Shown one piece after another: positions 35,543 to 45,800 of a stretch of 64,000 nucleotides of DNA. How positions within the stretch are numbered: the stretch's first letter is position 1; every line of letters begins with the position of its first letter. Made by a program: the position numbers and the translations under genes. The stretch is from assembly GCA_964436305.1 (NCBI GenBank), contig CAYTCI010000001.1:62001-126000 (forward strand). Direction: 5' to 3'. Origin of the DNA: JAKPUX01 sp964436305. GTDB lineage: Bacteria > Zhuqueibacterota > Zhuqueibacteria > Residuimicrobiales > Residuimicrobiaceae. The notes beneath the pieces were generated by a model that searched no databases, had not been told where the DNA came from, and saw only the letters and a list, made by a program, of their open reading frames with translations.

Positions 35543-37654
35543 ATGAGACGAAATGAATTGTGGATCTTGACCAGCCTTGTTGCCGCCCTGCTCCTGGCCA
35601 TTCACCCGGTCCAGGCGGATGACACCAAATGGCTGGCTACCGGCATGCTGCACGACTGGTTCTCCAGCGCTGGTTACGAGCAGGAGGTCGGCCGGCGTCA
35701 TCTGGTGGCCGATCAGCAGGATGGACTGCAGTGGCCCGCCTTGTTTGAATATCAGGACTGCAAGGCGGCCAAGGCGTTGTGGATCGGTGCGACCAATTAT
35801 AACGACCCGATCGCCGGCAAGACCTACCCCTTCAAGGTGGTGCACGTCGGTCCGCGTGTGCTCAATGAGCTGAGCGAGTGGATGCCGTCGAAATTCAAGC
35901 TCTACGGCCGTCACGACAAGTCGACGGTTTATGTCGACGGGACCTCCGGCGGCAAGCTCGATCTGCTCGATTTCGTGGATGAGGTCGATCCCAATCTGAC
36001 CGCCGACCGCTACCTCTATACCGAGGCCAACACCCAGATGGGCATCACCGAAAAACGCAAGGTCTACCAGTTCGGCCAGCAGTATCACAATAACTATTTC
36101 ATCCAGGAATACACCTTTGTCAACACCGGCATTATCGACACCAAGGGCACCAAGGTCAGCCAGACCTTAACCGGGGTGGTCTTTTTCTTCCAGCATCGCT
36201 ACGCGACCTCCAAGGAGGCCTGTGTCTACGGCCTCTCCATCCTGCCGCAGTCGGCGGCCTGGGGACACAGCGAAATGAACGATACGATGTGGGTTTCGGA
36301 TCAGGACGGGATCGAGAAGTATCTCTCGCTCTTTTCCTGGAAGGGCCAGCACTCCAAGGCGGGGTTTGACTGCATCGGCGCCCCGGATAACCGGGAGAAC
36401 GGCGACGGCCACCTTACCGCGCCGCATTATGCCGGCTTTGCGGTCTTGCACGCCGACAAGAGCGCCTCGGATCGATCCAATGACAAGAGCCAGCCGACCA
36501 CAACCCAGTACATGGGTTCGGATGTCACCATCACCTCGGGCAACGACCCCTACAACGAGCCCAAGATGACCCAGGAGTATGCCGCGATGACGGCGGGCCA
36601 TCCGGCCAAGAGTCATGCGGATGGGGTGATCGCCTCGGGCCAGGCGGCCGATGAATATCTCGGGACGGTCGGCGGCTTCACCCAGTGCGCCGGCTTCGGG
36701 CCCTACACCATGGCGCCGGGCGACAGCGTCCACATCGTCCTGGCCGAAGGCATTGCCGGTCTCGACCGCAAGGCCTGCTACACCATCGGCGCCAAATGGT
36801 TCAAGGAAGTGGGCCCCTATGTACTGCCGAACGGTTCGACGACCACCGACCGGGATGAGTACAAGGATAAATGGGTCTACACCGGCCGCGACTCCCTGAT
36901 CAAGACCTTTCAGCGTGCTGCCGCCAACTACAAGGCCAACTACAAGATCCCGGTTCCCCCGCCGGCACCGAGCTTTTTCGAGGTCGCTGGTGGCGGCGAC
37001 CGTATCCAGCTCAAATGGTCGAACAACGCCGAAAGCTGGCCGGGGTTTGCCGGATACAAGATCTTCCGGGCCATCCACACCCCCGATACCCTCTTTGAAG
37101 AGCTGTTTGAATGCGGCAAGGGCACCAAAAACCCCCAGGTTGTCAACAGCTATGATGACCTGACGGCCATCCGTGGTTTTGACTATTACTACTACATCGT
37201 CTCCTTTGACGATGGCAGCAGCAACAAGACCATGGCCAATCCCGGCGGTCCGCTCTACAGCAGTATCTTTTACGCCAAGACCATCAATCCGACCAACCTC
37301 AAGCGCAAGGCAGGTGAGGTTCTGGATGACAGCCTCGACGCCAGTGGCCATATTGTCAAGACCGGCATCCGTATCGTTCCCAATCCCTACAGCATTCGTG
37401 CGCGGGATTTGCAGTTCGGCGACAGCGGGCCGGACCGTATCATGTTCTACAACATCCCGGGCATTTGCACGATCAAGATCTATACCGAGCGCGGTGACCT
37501 GATCCATACCATTGAGCATACCAACGGCAGCGGCGATGAAGCCTGGAATTCCATCACCTCCTCGTCCCAGACGGTCGTCAGTGGCGTCTATATCGTCGTT
37601 TTCGAGACGCCCAGTGGCCAGAAAGCCGTTCGCAAATTTGTCGTCATCCGTTAA
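35543..37654 (+). CDS. Receptor-partner secreted protein A (unknown domain, Fn3-like, T9SS tail)
   Basis: A 703-residue exported protein, signal peptide ~1-25 (VQA-DD). I do not recognise the first ~470 residues. They share with the products at 45884 and 51161 motifs such as 'QQYHNNYF', the Trp-rich start and 'DKWVYTGRDSLI'. Residues ~475-590 look like a fibronectin type III fold ('PPAPSFFEVAGGGDRIQLKW', 'FAGYKIFRA', 'YYYYIVSFDDGS'). The final ~95 residues ('RIVPNPYSIRARDLQFG' to 'GVYIVVFE...RKFVVIR') are a T9SS-type sorting/FlgD-like Ig domain. There are no SusD-type TPR motifs and no lipobox. Its tight linkage to a TonB receptor, repeated three times, argues that it caps or feeds the receptor at the cell surface. 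Confidence 0.7.
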   Translation: MRRNELWILTSLVAALLLAIHPVQADDTKWLATGMLHDWFSSAGYEQEVGRRHLVADQQDGLQWPALFEYQDCKAAKALWIGATNYNDPIAGKTYPFKVVHVGPRVLNELSEWMPSKFKLYGRHDKSTVYVDGTSGGKLDLLDFVDEVDPNLTADRYLYTEANTQMGITEKRKVYQFGQQYHNNYFIQEYTFVNTGIIDTKGTKVSQTLTGVVFFFQHRYATSKEACVYGLSILPQSAAWGHSEMNDTMWVSDQDGIEKYLSLFSWKGQHSKAGFDCIGAPDNRENGDGHLTAPHYAGFAVLHADKSASDRSNDKSQPTTTQYMGSDVTITSGNDPYNEPKMTQEYAAMTAGHPAKSHADGVIASGQAADEYLGTVGGFTQCAGFGPYTMAPGDSVHIVLAEGIAGLDRKACYTIGAKWFKEVGPYVLPNGSTTTDRDEYKDKWVYTGRDSLIKTFQRAAANYKANYKIPVPPPAPSFFEVAGGGDRIQLKWSNNAESWPGFAGYKIFRAIHTPDTLFEELFECGKGTKNPQVVNSYDDLTAIRGFDYYYYIVSFDDGSSNKTMANPGGPLYSSIFYAKTINPTNLKRKAGEVLDDSLDASGHIVKTGIRIVPNPYSIRARDLQFGDSGPDRIMFYNIPGICTIKIYTERGDLIHTIEHTNGSGDEAWNSITSSSQTVVSGVYIVVFETPSGQKAVRKFVVIR

Positions 37655-37694
37655 GGGCTATAGACACGCAATCCCAATAAAGGAGTAATGGATT

Positions 37695-38702
37695 ATGAAG
37701 CGTATGATCATTGGTATCGTATCCGTTCTTCTGGTGCTTGGCGCCTTTTATTCGGATGGCCAGGCGCAGAAAAAGCTCGCCCAGACCGGATGCCAGTTTC
37801 TCAGCGTCGGCACCGATGCCCGCGCCACCGGCATGGGTGAGGCCTTCACCACGGTGGAGGGCTCCGGCTCCGCCCTCTTTTACAATCCCGCCGGCATGGC
37901 CGGCAATATCAGGAATCTCGATGCCTCGTTCACCCAAATGACCTGGATCGCCGATATCCAGTACCTGGCCCTCTCGCTGGCCGGCCGGCCCTTCCGCGGT
38001 CAGTACGGCACCTTCGGCGTCAGCGCCATGGCCATCGATTATGGCGATCTGGATGGCACCGTCGTCGCGGATAACGAGCAGGGTTTTCTGGATACCGGCA
38101 AATTCGGACCGGGCGCGTGGACCATCGGACTGGGCTATGCCATCGATCTGACTGACCGCTTCTCGGTCGGCGGGCAGGCCAAATATGTACACCAGGATCT
38201 CGGCCATGTCACCATCCCGCTGAACAATACATCGCCCTACGTCACCGACAAGAAGGATTACCTCAAGAACGTCTATGCTTTTGATTTTGGTACACTCTAC
38301 AAAACCGGCTTCAAAAGCCTCGCCTTTGGCATGTGCGTGCGCAATTTCTCGCAGGAGGTCAAGTACGAGCGCGAGGGTTTCCAGCTGCCGCTGACCTTCA
38401 AGGTGGGTTTTTCAATGGATGCCCTCGATTTCTTTCCCGGGATCGCCAAGAATCACAATCTGCTGCTATCGATCGATGCGGTCCATCCGCGTGATTTCCC
38501 GGAATATCTCAATCTGGGCGCCGAATACAAGCTCATGGATCTGCTGGCGCTGCGTGCCGGCTACATCACCCGCCAGGATGACTATGGCTTCACCGCGGGT
38601 TTCGGTGTGAACACCAATTTTGGCGTGGCCATCGATTACTCCTATTCGCCGATGGATGTATTCAATAACGTTCACCGTTTCACCTGCAGATTCGGCATCT
38701 AA
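37695..38702 (+). CDS. PorV/PorQ-family outer-membrane protein
   Basis: A 335-residue barrel protein with signal peptide (~1-24). 'AQTGCQFLSVGTDARATGMGEAFTT' and 'ALFYNPAGMA' are the family's N-terminal signature (PorV, PorQ, UPF0164; FadL-related fold). The chain ends 'VHRFTCRFGI'. PorV is the T9SS shuttle protein that receives cargo from the translocon and hands it to the sortase complex. PorV paralogues outside the core system may be cargo-specific. It lies 40 bases after the partner protein, with AAAGGAG before the ATG. Its position inside a receptor operon full of T9SS cargo suggests a dedicated secretion helper. A transport porin role is the alternative. Confidence 0.82.
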   Translation: MKRMIIGIVSVLLVLGAFYSDGQAQKKLAQTGCQFLSVGTDARATGMGEAFTTVEGSGSALFYNPAGMAGNIRNLDASFTQMTWIADIQYLALSLAGRPFRGQYGTFGVSAMAIDYGDLDGTVVADNEQGFLDTGKFGPGAWTIGLGYAIDLTDRFSVGGQAKYVHQDLGHVTIPLNNTSPYVTDKKDYLKNVYAFDFGTLYKTGFKSLAFGMCVRNFSQEVKYEREGFQLPLTFKVGFSMDALDFFPGIAKNHNLLLSIDAVHPRDFPEYLNLGAEYKLMDLLALRAGYITRQDDYGFTAGFGVNTNFGVAIDYSYSPMDVFNNVHRFTCRFGI

Positions 38703-38747
38703 TTCACTGAACCTTGATTCGTTGATCCTTAGATGAGGACGTTTCAT

Positions 38748-39971
38748 ATGGGAAAGAGATTTATCATTATACAAGCGATCCTCCTGGTGGCCGCCTTGAT
38801 GCTCGTGCTGGCGGGGTGTGACAGTAATGACTATCCGCCCAGCCTCTATGATCCCAATGCCAAGACCAGTGCTGCGGCGGTCATCAGCGCCGTGGATCCC
38901 GCCAGTGTCGCCCTCTCGGGCGTGACCATGATCACCTTCACGGGGAGCAACTTTTCGACGGTGAAGGAGGACAACATTGTTTACTTCAACGCCGAGAAAG
39001 GCACGGTGCTGGAGGCCTCGTCGACGATGCTGAAGGTTCGCGCGCCGATCTACGTCTCCGACTCGATCGCCATCCGCATCGCGGTCAAGAATTCCGAGCT
39101 CTTCAGCAACAAGTGGACCTACAAGCTTGAAGCAGCGCAGGAGAATCTCCTCACCTTGACGCCGGCGGAGATCCCCTACGGTATTGCGACGGATGCGGCC
39201 GGTAATGTCTACGCCTCGCTGATCGTCAGCAACGCCGGTGCCGGCGTCAAGATCGTCACCCCGGGTGCCGAGAAATATGTCGACTATGCCCCCAAGGGCG
39301 GCGAGACCTTCTGGACGGCCATGAAGATGGGTCCGGGCAATGTGCTCTATTGCGCGCGTAATCTCAAGGGCATCTTCACCATTGCCGCGGCCGCAGCCAA
39401 GCCCGCGACCTTCGCCTCTTCCGGTCTGGGCAACATCTATGACCTGGATTTTGACGCCAGCCACAACCTCTGGGGCGTGGGTAACAACACCGACATTTAT
39501 CGCGTCAAGCCCGACAAATCGATCACCAAATTCCCCTTCACTGCCAACCTCAAATCGGTGCGCGTCTACAACGGCTATCTCTACGTTGCCGGTAAAAAAG
39601 ACAACGCCGACAAGGTCTGGCGCTTCGCGATCAACGGCGAGACGCTCGGCGCGGCTGAGGAGTATTTTGATTTTTCGGCCAAGGTCGGCGGCGGTGCGAG
39701 CGTCTATTGCATCACCTTCTCGGCGGACGGCTATATGTACGTTGGCACCGATGCCGCCGAGGCCATCTTTATCGTCAGCCCCACCGGCTCCTTCGAGCCC
39801 CTCTATCCCGGGCAGTTCTTCCCCAAGACCCTGCTCTTCGCCTGGGGCCCGGGCGCCAGTCTCTATATGACGCGCGAACAGGTGCTGGAAGGCGACCAGA
39901 TCAAGTACGCCCAGACGATCATTCGCATCAATACGCAAAAGGAGAGTGCGCCCTACTACGGTCTGCAATGA
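38748..39971 (+). CDS. Lipoprotein with IPT/TIG domain and NHL/SMP-30-like propeller
   Basis: A 407-residue lipoprotein: the hydrophobic segment ends in LVLAGC (Cys ~24). Residues ~45-125 form an IPT/TIG Ig-like domain ('AVDPASVALSGVTMITFTGSNF'). From ~130 to the end is a beta-propeller of NHL/SMP-30 type, with repeated 'GIATDAAGNVYAS', 'LDFDASHNLWGVG' and 'ITFSADGYMYVG' blades. The ATG at 38748 is preferred (GAGGACG upstream, clean signal peptide); an in-frame ATG at 38733 adds 5 residues. The architecture resembles IPT-propeller surface lipoproteins of Bacteroidota polysaccharide-utilisation loci, which bind glycans. It is the fourth gene of the operon. Ligand unknown. Confidence 0.75.
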   Translation: MGKRFIIIQAILLVAALMLVLAGCDSNDYPPSLYDPNAKTSAAAVISAVDPASVALSGVTMITFTGSNFSTVKEDNIVYFNAEKGTVLEASSTMLKVRAPIYVSDSIAIRIAVKNSELFSNKWTYKLEAAQENLLTLTPAEIPYGIATDAAGNVYASLIVSNAGAGVKIVTPGAEKYVDYAPKGGETFWTAMKMGPGNVLYCARNLKGIFTIAAAAAKPATFASSGLGNIYDLDFDASHNLWGVGNNTDIYRVKPDKSITKFPFTANLKSVRVYNGYLYVAGKKDNADKVWRFAINGETLGAAEEYFDFSAKVGGGASVYCITFSADGYMYVGTDAAEAIFIVSPTGSFEPLYPGQFFPKTLLFAWGPGASLYMTREQVLEGDQIKYAQTIIRINTQKESAPYYGLQ

Positions 39972-40139
39972 CCGTTGAACAGCGCCGCTTTTCCTGCGGA
40001 CAAAAGCATTCCACCATAACTGGAAGGCGCAGGCATCCTTCCCGGCAAAGAATTTACCTGGAAAGGAGGGTGATCGGCAGATTTTACGCTGTATCCAGCT
40101 TTGAGTAATTACGTAACGTTGTTCACAAAGGAGGTTAAC

Positions 40140-42557
40140 ATGAAGAAAATGTTAGTGTTCGCCATCGCACTGGTGCTCCTGACCGCGATGGCCGCATCGG
40201 CTGGCTGGGAATTCGTCCGGAATTTCCCGAACAATGACTTCAAGCCGGTCGGTGGTATGGGTTCGCACGGCCTTATCGTTGACCGCGAAGGCAAGGTCTG
40301 GCTGCAAATGTACGGCGCCACCGGCTCGATCACCAAGGCCAACGGCACCACCGCCACCACCCGGCAGATCTTCTGCTTCTATCCGGATGGTACTCCCACC
40401 GCCTGGAGCGGCAACAACCTGATCACCGGCTTTGGCCAGACCGATACCCTCTACAATTCCCACCGCGGTCTGGGCATGGACCATGATGGCAACATCCTCT
40501 GGACGGCCTATCCCTACATCTACCGCTTCGATTACAAAACCGGCGATCTGCTCCAGCGCATCGTCCCGCAGCAACTGACCTCGTACTGCGCCCCGGTGGC
40601 GGATGTCGATGGCGATATCTATCTGGGCTACGTCCTCCCGGGTAAGCCGATCGAGACCTACGGCGCCGATGGCTCCTACCTCGGCAATGTGAGTGATTCG
40701 CAGGACGGCTACGGCCGTACCATGGCGGTCTCGGATGACGGCCTCAGTGTCTACGTCCCGAGATACGATAAAAAGTTCCTGCTGCGCTACACCCGTCCCG
40801 ACAAGTTCAGCCCCTTCGCGGTTCCCGACACGCTCTGCAAGGGCGCGGCCACCGCTTCGATGAACTGGAACTATGCCACCAGCAAGCTGTGGATCGACGG
40901 CGGCAACAACGACGAAGCCCCCTCCGGCGGCCGCTATCTGTCCATGACCTGGTACGAGATCGATCCGGTCACCTTCACCCCGACCGACAGCATCAGATGG
41001 CAGACCAACGATCCGGCCCAGCCGGCTGGCGAAAAGCCGCGTGGTATTTCCTTCACGGTCACCGGCGACACGGCCTACGTCTCCTGCTTCGGCGCGGATT
41101 ACTATGTTCCGGCGCAGATGTTCGTCAAGAGTGCGGGCGGCGATGTCAATGTCACCTTCCGCATCAACATGGGCATCCAGCAGCAGTATGGCAATTTCAA
41201 TCCGGCCACCGACAAGGTCGTCATCCGCGGCAGCTTTAATGGCTGGGCGGGCGATGCCGATGAGTGCCTGCCGACGGCTGAAGCAGGCGTCTATGCGCTG
41301 ACCAAGACCTTCCCGGCCGCTCAGGTCGGCACCGAGGTCGAGTTCAAGTACGTCATGATGCCCGGCGATCGCTGGGAGAGCGTCGACAACCGCAAACTGA
41401 CCATTCCTGGCGTCTCCAAGAGCCTCGATGTGGTCTATTACAACAACGTCAGTGTCTACACCGAGACCAAGACCGCCAATGTCACTTTCCAGGCGGATGT
41501 GACCGACATGCTGGCCAAGGGCTTCACCCCCGGGACCGACGAGATCCTCGTCCTCGGCGGCTTCAACGGCTGGGCCTACAACGATGAGTGGATCGCCCAG
41601 CCCGACCTGGTGGTCCCGACCCTCTACACGGTCACCCATGCCATTACCGACGTTGTCGGCGCCTCCCAGGGCTGGAAATGGCGTGGACGCCCCGAGGGCA
41701 ATTTTGCTGACGGTGGCTGGGAAGGCGGCGACAACCATACCTTCACCTTCACCGGTGAGGATCTGGTGCTGGATGCCTTCAAGCCGAATGTGGCTCCTGC
41801 CGGCAAGAAACTGGCGCAGGATGTCACGGTGACCTTCAAGGTCAATGTGGCCGGCGCGAAGGATTATTTCAACAAAATGGCCTTCCCGACGGTTGACAAG
41901 GTCGTCCTCAACGGCGATTTCGCTCCGCTGGGCACCGGTGGCTGGGCGGGTTGGAGTGTCTCCGATATCGGCGGCACCCTGATCACGATGTACGATGACG
42001 CCACCAACGGCGATGCGACCGCTGGCGACGGCATCTGGACCACCCAGGTGAAATTCGCGGCTGGCACCATTGCCACCCACTATTACAAGTACGGCATCTA
42101 CTCCGTCGGCTATACCGACACCCTCAACGCCGGTACCATCCCGATGGACAACGAAGCCGGAATGTCGATGAACCATCTGATCACCATCCCCGACGCCAAT
42201 CCGGTTTATGTCAATGCCACCGACAAGTTTGGCTCGCAGTGGGTCAAGGTCGACAGAATTCCGACCAGCGGTTTGCCTGCAGAATTCACCCTGAATGCCA
42301 ACTATCCGAACCCCTTCAACCCGACCACCTCGATCACCTATGATCTGCCGATGAGAAGCCGTATCCGTCTGACGGTCTTCAATGCGATGGGTCAAGTGGT
42401 GGCCAATCTGGTTGATGGCGAACAGAATGCCGGCAGCTACCGGGTCTCCTGGAACGGCACCAACCTGGACGGCAGCATTGCCCCGAGCGGCATCTATTTC
42501 TACCGCCTCGAAGGCGATGGTTTTGCCAAAACCATGAAAATGACCCTGATGAAGTAG
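40140..42557 (+). CDS. Secreted propeller protein with three starch-binding-like modules and T9SS tail
   Basis: An 805-residue exported protein. The ATG at 40140 follows a near-perfect AAAGGAGGT (40128-40136). Signal peptide 1-~20. Residues ~21-335 look like a propeller ('GLIVDREGKVWLQM', 'GLGMDHDGNILW'). Three tandem Ig-like modules follow, at ~345-440, ~450-560 and ~570-690. They open 'VNVTFRINM', 'ANVTFQADV' and 'VTVTFKVNV'; the first two have 'GSFNGW' and 'GGFNGW', as in glycogen/starch-binding CBM20/CBM48-like folds. A type A T9SS tail ('NYPNPFNPTTS' to 'GIYFYRLEGDGFAKTMKMTLMK') closes it. It is the last gene of operon A. A surface glucan-binding role is inferred; no catalytic motif is seen. 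Confidence 0.75.
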   Translation: MKKMLVFAIALVLLTAMAASAGWEFVRNFPNNDFKPVGGMGSHGLIVDREGKVWLQMYGATGSITKANGTTATTRQIFCFYPDGTPTAWSGNNLITGFGQTDTLYNSHRGLGMDHDGNILWTAYPYIYRFDYKTGDLLQRIVPQQLTSYCAPVADVDGDIYLGYVLPGKPIETYGADGSYLGNVSDSQDGYGRTMAVSDDGLSVYVPRYDKKFLLRYTRPDKFSPFAVPDTLCKGAATASMNWNYATSKLWIDGGNNDEAPSGGRYLSMTWYEIDPVTFTPTDSIRWQTNDPAQPAGEKPRGISFTVTGDTAYVSCFGADYYVPAQMFVKSAGGDVNVTFRINMGIQQQYGNFNPATDKVVIRGSFNGWAGDADECLPTAEAGVYALTKTFPAAQVGTEVEFKYVMMPGDRWESVDNRKLTIPGVSKSLDVVYYNNVSVYTETKTANVTFQADVTDMLAKGFTPGTDEILVLGGFNGWAYNDEWIAQPDLVVPTLYTVTHAITDVVGASQGWKWRGRPEGNFADGGWEGGDNHTFTFTGEDLVLDAFKPNVAPAGKKLAQDVTVTFKVNVAGAKDYFNKMAFPTVDKVVLNGDFAPLGTGGWAGWSVSDIGGTLITMYDDATNGDATAGDGIWTTQVKFAAGTIATHYYKYGIYSVGYTDTLNAGTIPMDNEAGMSMNHLITIPDANPVYVNATDKFGSQWVKVDRIPTSGLPAEFTLNANYPNPFNPTTSITYDLPMRSRIRLTVFNAMGQVVANLVDGEQNAGSYRVSWNGTNLDGSIAPSGIYFYRLEGDGFAKTMKMTLMK

Positions 42558-42572
42558 TTCTCTGATCGAACT

Positions 42573-42609
42573 AGCCTGTGCGCCGAAAGGCGCACAGGCT
42601 TTTCTTTGA
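42573..42609 (+). terminator. Strong intrinsic terminator of the first receptor operon
   Basis: A perfect 12-bp stem (AGCCTGTGCGCC / GGCGCACAGGCT) with a GAAA tetraloop is followed by TTTCTTTG, 15 bases after the stop codon. Confidence 0.92.
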
Positions 42610-42650
42610 TGGTGACCTTGATCGGTGTGCCAAATGAAGCCAGGATACTT

Positions 42651-42686
42651 CCTGCCGGAAGACGGCCCCCACCGCCTTCCGGCAGG
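42651..42686. repeat. 11-bp perfect inverted repeat upstream of receptor B
   Basis: CCTGCCGGAAG (42651-42661) and CTTCCGGCAGG (42676-42686) flank a 14-base centre. There is no T-tract, so it is not an ordinary terminator. It may be an operator or a leader hairpin of the second receptor operon, whose start codon is 140 bases downstream. Confidence 0.5.
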
Positions 42687-42826
42687 GAGCACCCGCACGG
42701 GCACTCATCGACCGTCACAACGCAAGACGACCTCTTTATCCGGACCGGGAGGGCACGGTCGTTGCTCCTCCACTCCTCGGCCGCTGCCGTATCGTCCGAT
42801 CACGACCTTTTTAAAATGAGGGTTCT

Positions 42827-45800
42827 ATGCGACGAGCGCTGCTTCTTGTTCTGATCTGTCTCACAACGGGGACACTCCTTGCCGGCACGACCGGCAAGAT
42901 CACCGGAGTCGTCACCGATGCCGAGAACGGGGAGAGTTTACCGGGGGTTAACGTCAGCCTCCCGGGCAGCGGGTTCGGCGGGATCACCAATTTGAATGGC
43001 CGCTTTCTCATCCTCAATGTCCCTCCGGGAACCTACGATCTCAAATTCAGCCTGATGGGCTATGCCACCGTGACCATGCGGGCGGTGCGTGTGGAGATCG
43101 ATTTGACCACCCAGGCCGACGTGCAGCTCAAGGCGGAAACCCTGCAAGGGGAGGAGGTTGTCGTTGTCGCCCATCGTCCCCTGGTGGTGCGCGATATCTC
43201 CAACAGCCAGATGAGCATCGAGGCGGCCAGGATCGAGAGCATGCCGGTCGAAACCGTGCGTCAGGTGCTCAGCCTCCAGGCGGGCATTCAATCCGGCCGT
43301 GAGGGCATCCTCGTCCGCGGCAGCAGCGCCGGGCAAACAGCCTTTATGATGGACGGCGTCTCCCTCAATGACGAACGCTCCAACATTCCCTACACCGCGG
43401 TTGGCTTCAGCGCGGTCAAGGAGATCAGCGTCCAGACCGGCGGCTTCAACGCCGAATATGGCAATCTCCGCGCCGGCCTGGTCAATGTCATCACCAAGGA
43501 GGGGGAATCGGGACAGTACAACGGCGCCCTGATCCTGCGCTACAGCCCGCCCGCCGCCAAGCATTTCGGTTCCTCGATCTATGACCCCTACTCCTTCTTC
43601 AACCGTGTCTATATGGATCCGGCGGTCTGTTATACCGGCACCAACAACGGCGCCTGGGATGAATTCACCCGCCGGCAGTACCCCAGTTTCGACGGCTGGA
43701 ACACCTATTCGGAAAAGACCCTGCAAGACAAGGATCCCAGCAATGATCTGACGCCGGAAGGCGCACGGCAGCTCTATGAATGGCAGCACCGCCGGCAGGG
43801 GGATATCACCAAACCGGACTATATCATCGATGGCACCTTTGGCGGGCCGGTGCCGCTGGTCGGCTCCCGCCTCGGCCACCTGCGCTTTCTCGCTACCCAT
43901 GTCCGCGAACAGGATATGTTTATCTATCCCTTGTCACGCGATAACTATGGCGAAAATTATACCCGTCTGAAACTCACCAGCGACATCAGCCCCAAAATGA
44001 AGCTGATCCTCTCCGGCCTCTATGGTGAGGTCCACTCCGTTTCACCCTATAACTGGACCACCTTGCCCAACGGCCGCGTGCTGCGCGACCAGAGCGAGAT
44101 CGCCGATCTGCTCACCGCCACCGAAGGCCGGGCTGTCCTCTACATGCCCGGGTACTACAGCCCGAGCTCGGTCTATCGCCAGGTCTATAGCGCCCAGCTC
44201 ACCCATATGCTCAGCACCCGGACCTATTACGATCTTTCTCTGCAGTATAATTACAGCCGTAACAATACCTACAAAACCGCTGACCGCGACACCGCCCGCA
44301 TCTATCAGCCGGTTCCGGGATATTACGTCGACGAATTGCCCTACGGCTATATGGGTTACAGCGCCCCGAGCATCAACGGCGACCGGATGGGGGCCTGGAT
44401 GAATCTTGGCCGGGACAAGAGCATCAACTCGACCGCTCACTTCAAGCTGGATTTGACCAGCCAGGTCAACCATCGCAACCAGGTCAAGACCGGCGTGCAG
44501 GTCGTCTACAACGACTATAATATCCGTTCCTTCACCGAGAGCCTCGCCCTCCCCGATGGCTGGAGCCGCACGATGTTCTACCACGTGTTCCCCTATCGGG
44601 TCGGGGCCTACCTGCAGGACAAGCTCGAGTTCCAGGGATTCGTCGCCAATCTCGGCTTGCGCATGGATTACAGCGATCCCAATGGCAGCTATTTGGTCCT
44701 GGGCGACTTTGACGAAAACCTGGGCAAGGGATTGGGCAAGCAGCTGTTGCAGAGGGTCAGCAAGGCGGATGCCAAATCGACGCTGCTCTGGAGCCCGCGC
44801 CTTGGGGTTTCGCACCCGATCACTGCCAACTCCAAACTCTATTTCAACTACGGCCATTTCACCCAGGAACCCTCCTCTGCCAACCGGTTCATGCTGCAGC
44901 GCGAGCAGAACGGCTCGGTGACCTACCTCGGCAATCCCAATCTGGCGCCGGAGAAAACGATCCAGTATGAACTGGGCTATTCGCAGAATTTGCTCGACCT
45001 CTTCCTGTTGAATATCGCCGCCTATTACAAGGATATTACCAATCAGCCGGGCTGGATCAACTATATCAATGTCAACAGCACGGTGAATTACAGCAAGGCA
45101 GCCAACAACAACTATGCGGATATCCGCGGACTCGAGCTGACCCTGAACAAGACCGCGGGCCGCTGGATCTCCGGTTTCATCAACTATACCTACGATGTCC
45201 GTACCAGCGGCTATTTCGGCCTGCTGAGCTATTACCAGGACCCGGCGCGGCAGCGGGACTATCTGGCGCTGAATACCTACCAGTCCAAGCCGCGGCCGCA
45301 GCCCTACGCCCGCTTCAATCTGGATCTGCACACGCCGCGGGATTGGGGCGGCAAGCTCTTCAGCGATATCAACTTTAACTGCCTCGGCGGCTGGAGTGCC
45401 GGCGCCTACGATACCTACAATCCCAACGATCTGGCGGGTATTCAGGATAACGTCCGCTGGAAAGATACCTATTACCTCGACATGCGTCTCTCCAAGCAGG
45501 TGAGCGCCGCCGGTCTGCAGGTCCAGCTCTATGTCGATGCCAGCAATATCTTCAATTTCAAGTTCCTCAACTATGCCGGCTTTTCCGACAGCTATGATTA
45601 CGACTTTTACATGCAGTCTCTCTGCTTTTCCTGGGAGAAGGGCGATAACAAGGGGAGCGACCGCATCGGCGCGTATCGCCCCGCCGACGTCGCCTACGAT
45701 CCCCTGGAAGCTAATCCTGGGAACAATCCGGCGATTTCCGCCCGCAATGCCAAACGCAAGGAGAACAAGTCCTATATCGACAATCCTAATATCGAGGCCC

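Noticed and set aside
35543..37654. Identification of the receptor partner as SusD
   Set aside because: No lipobox Cys and no SusD/RagB TPR-type helices. The protein is beta-rich, with an Fn3-like domain and a T9SS tail that SusD lacks.
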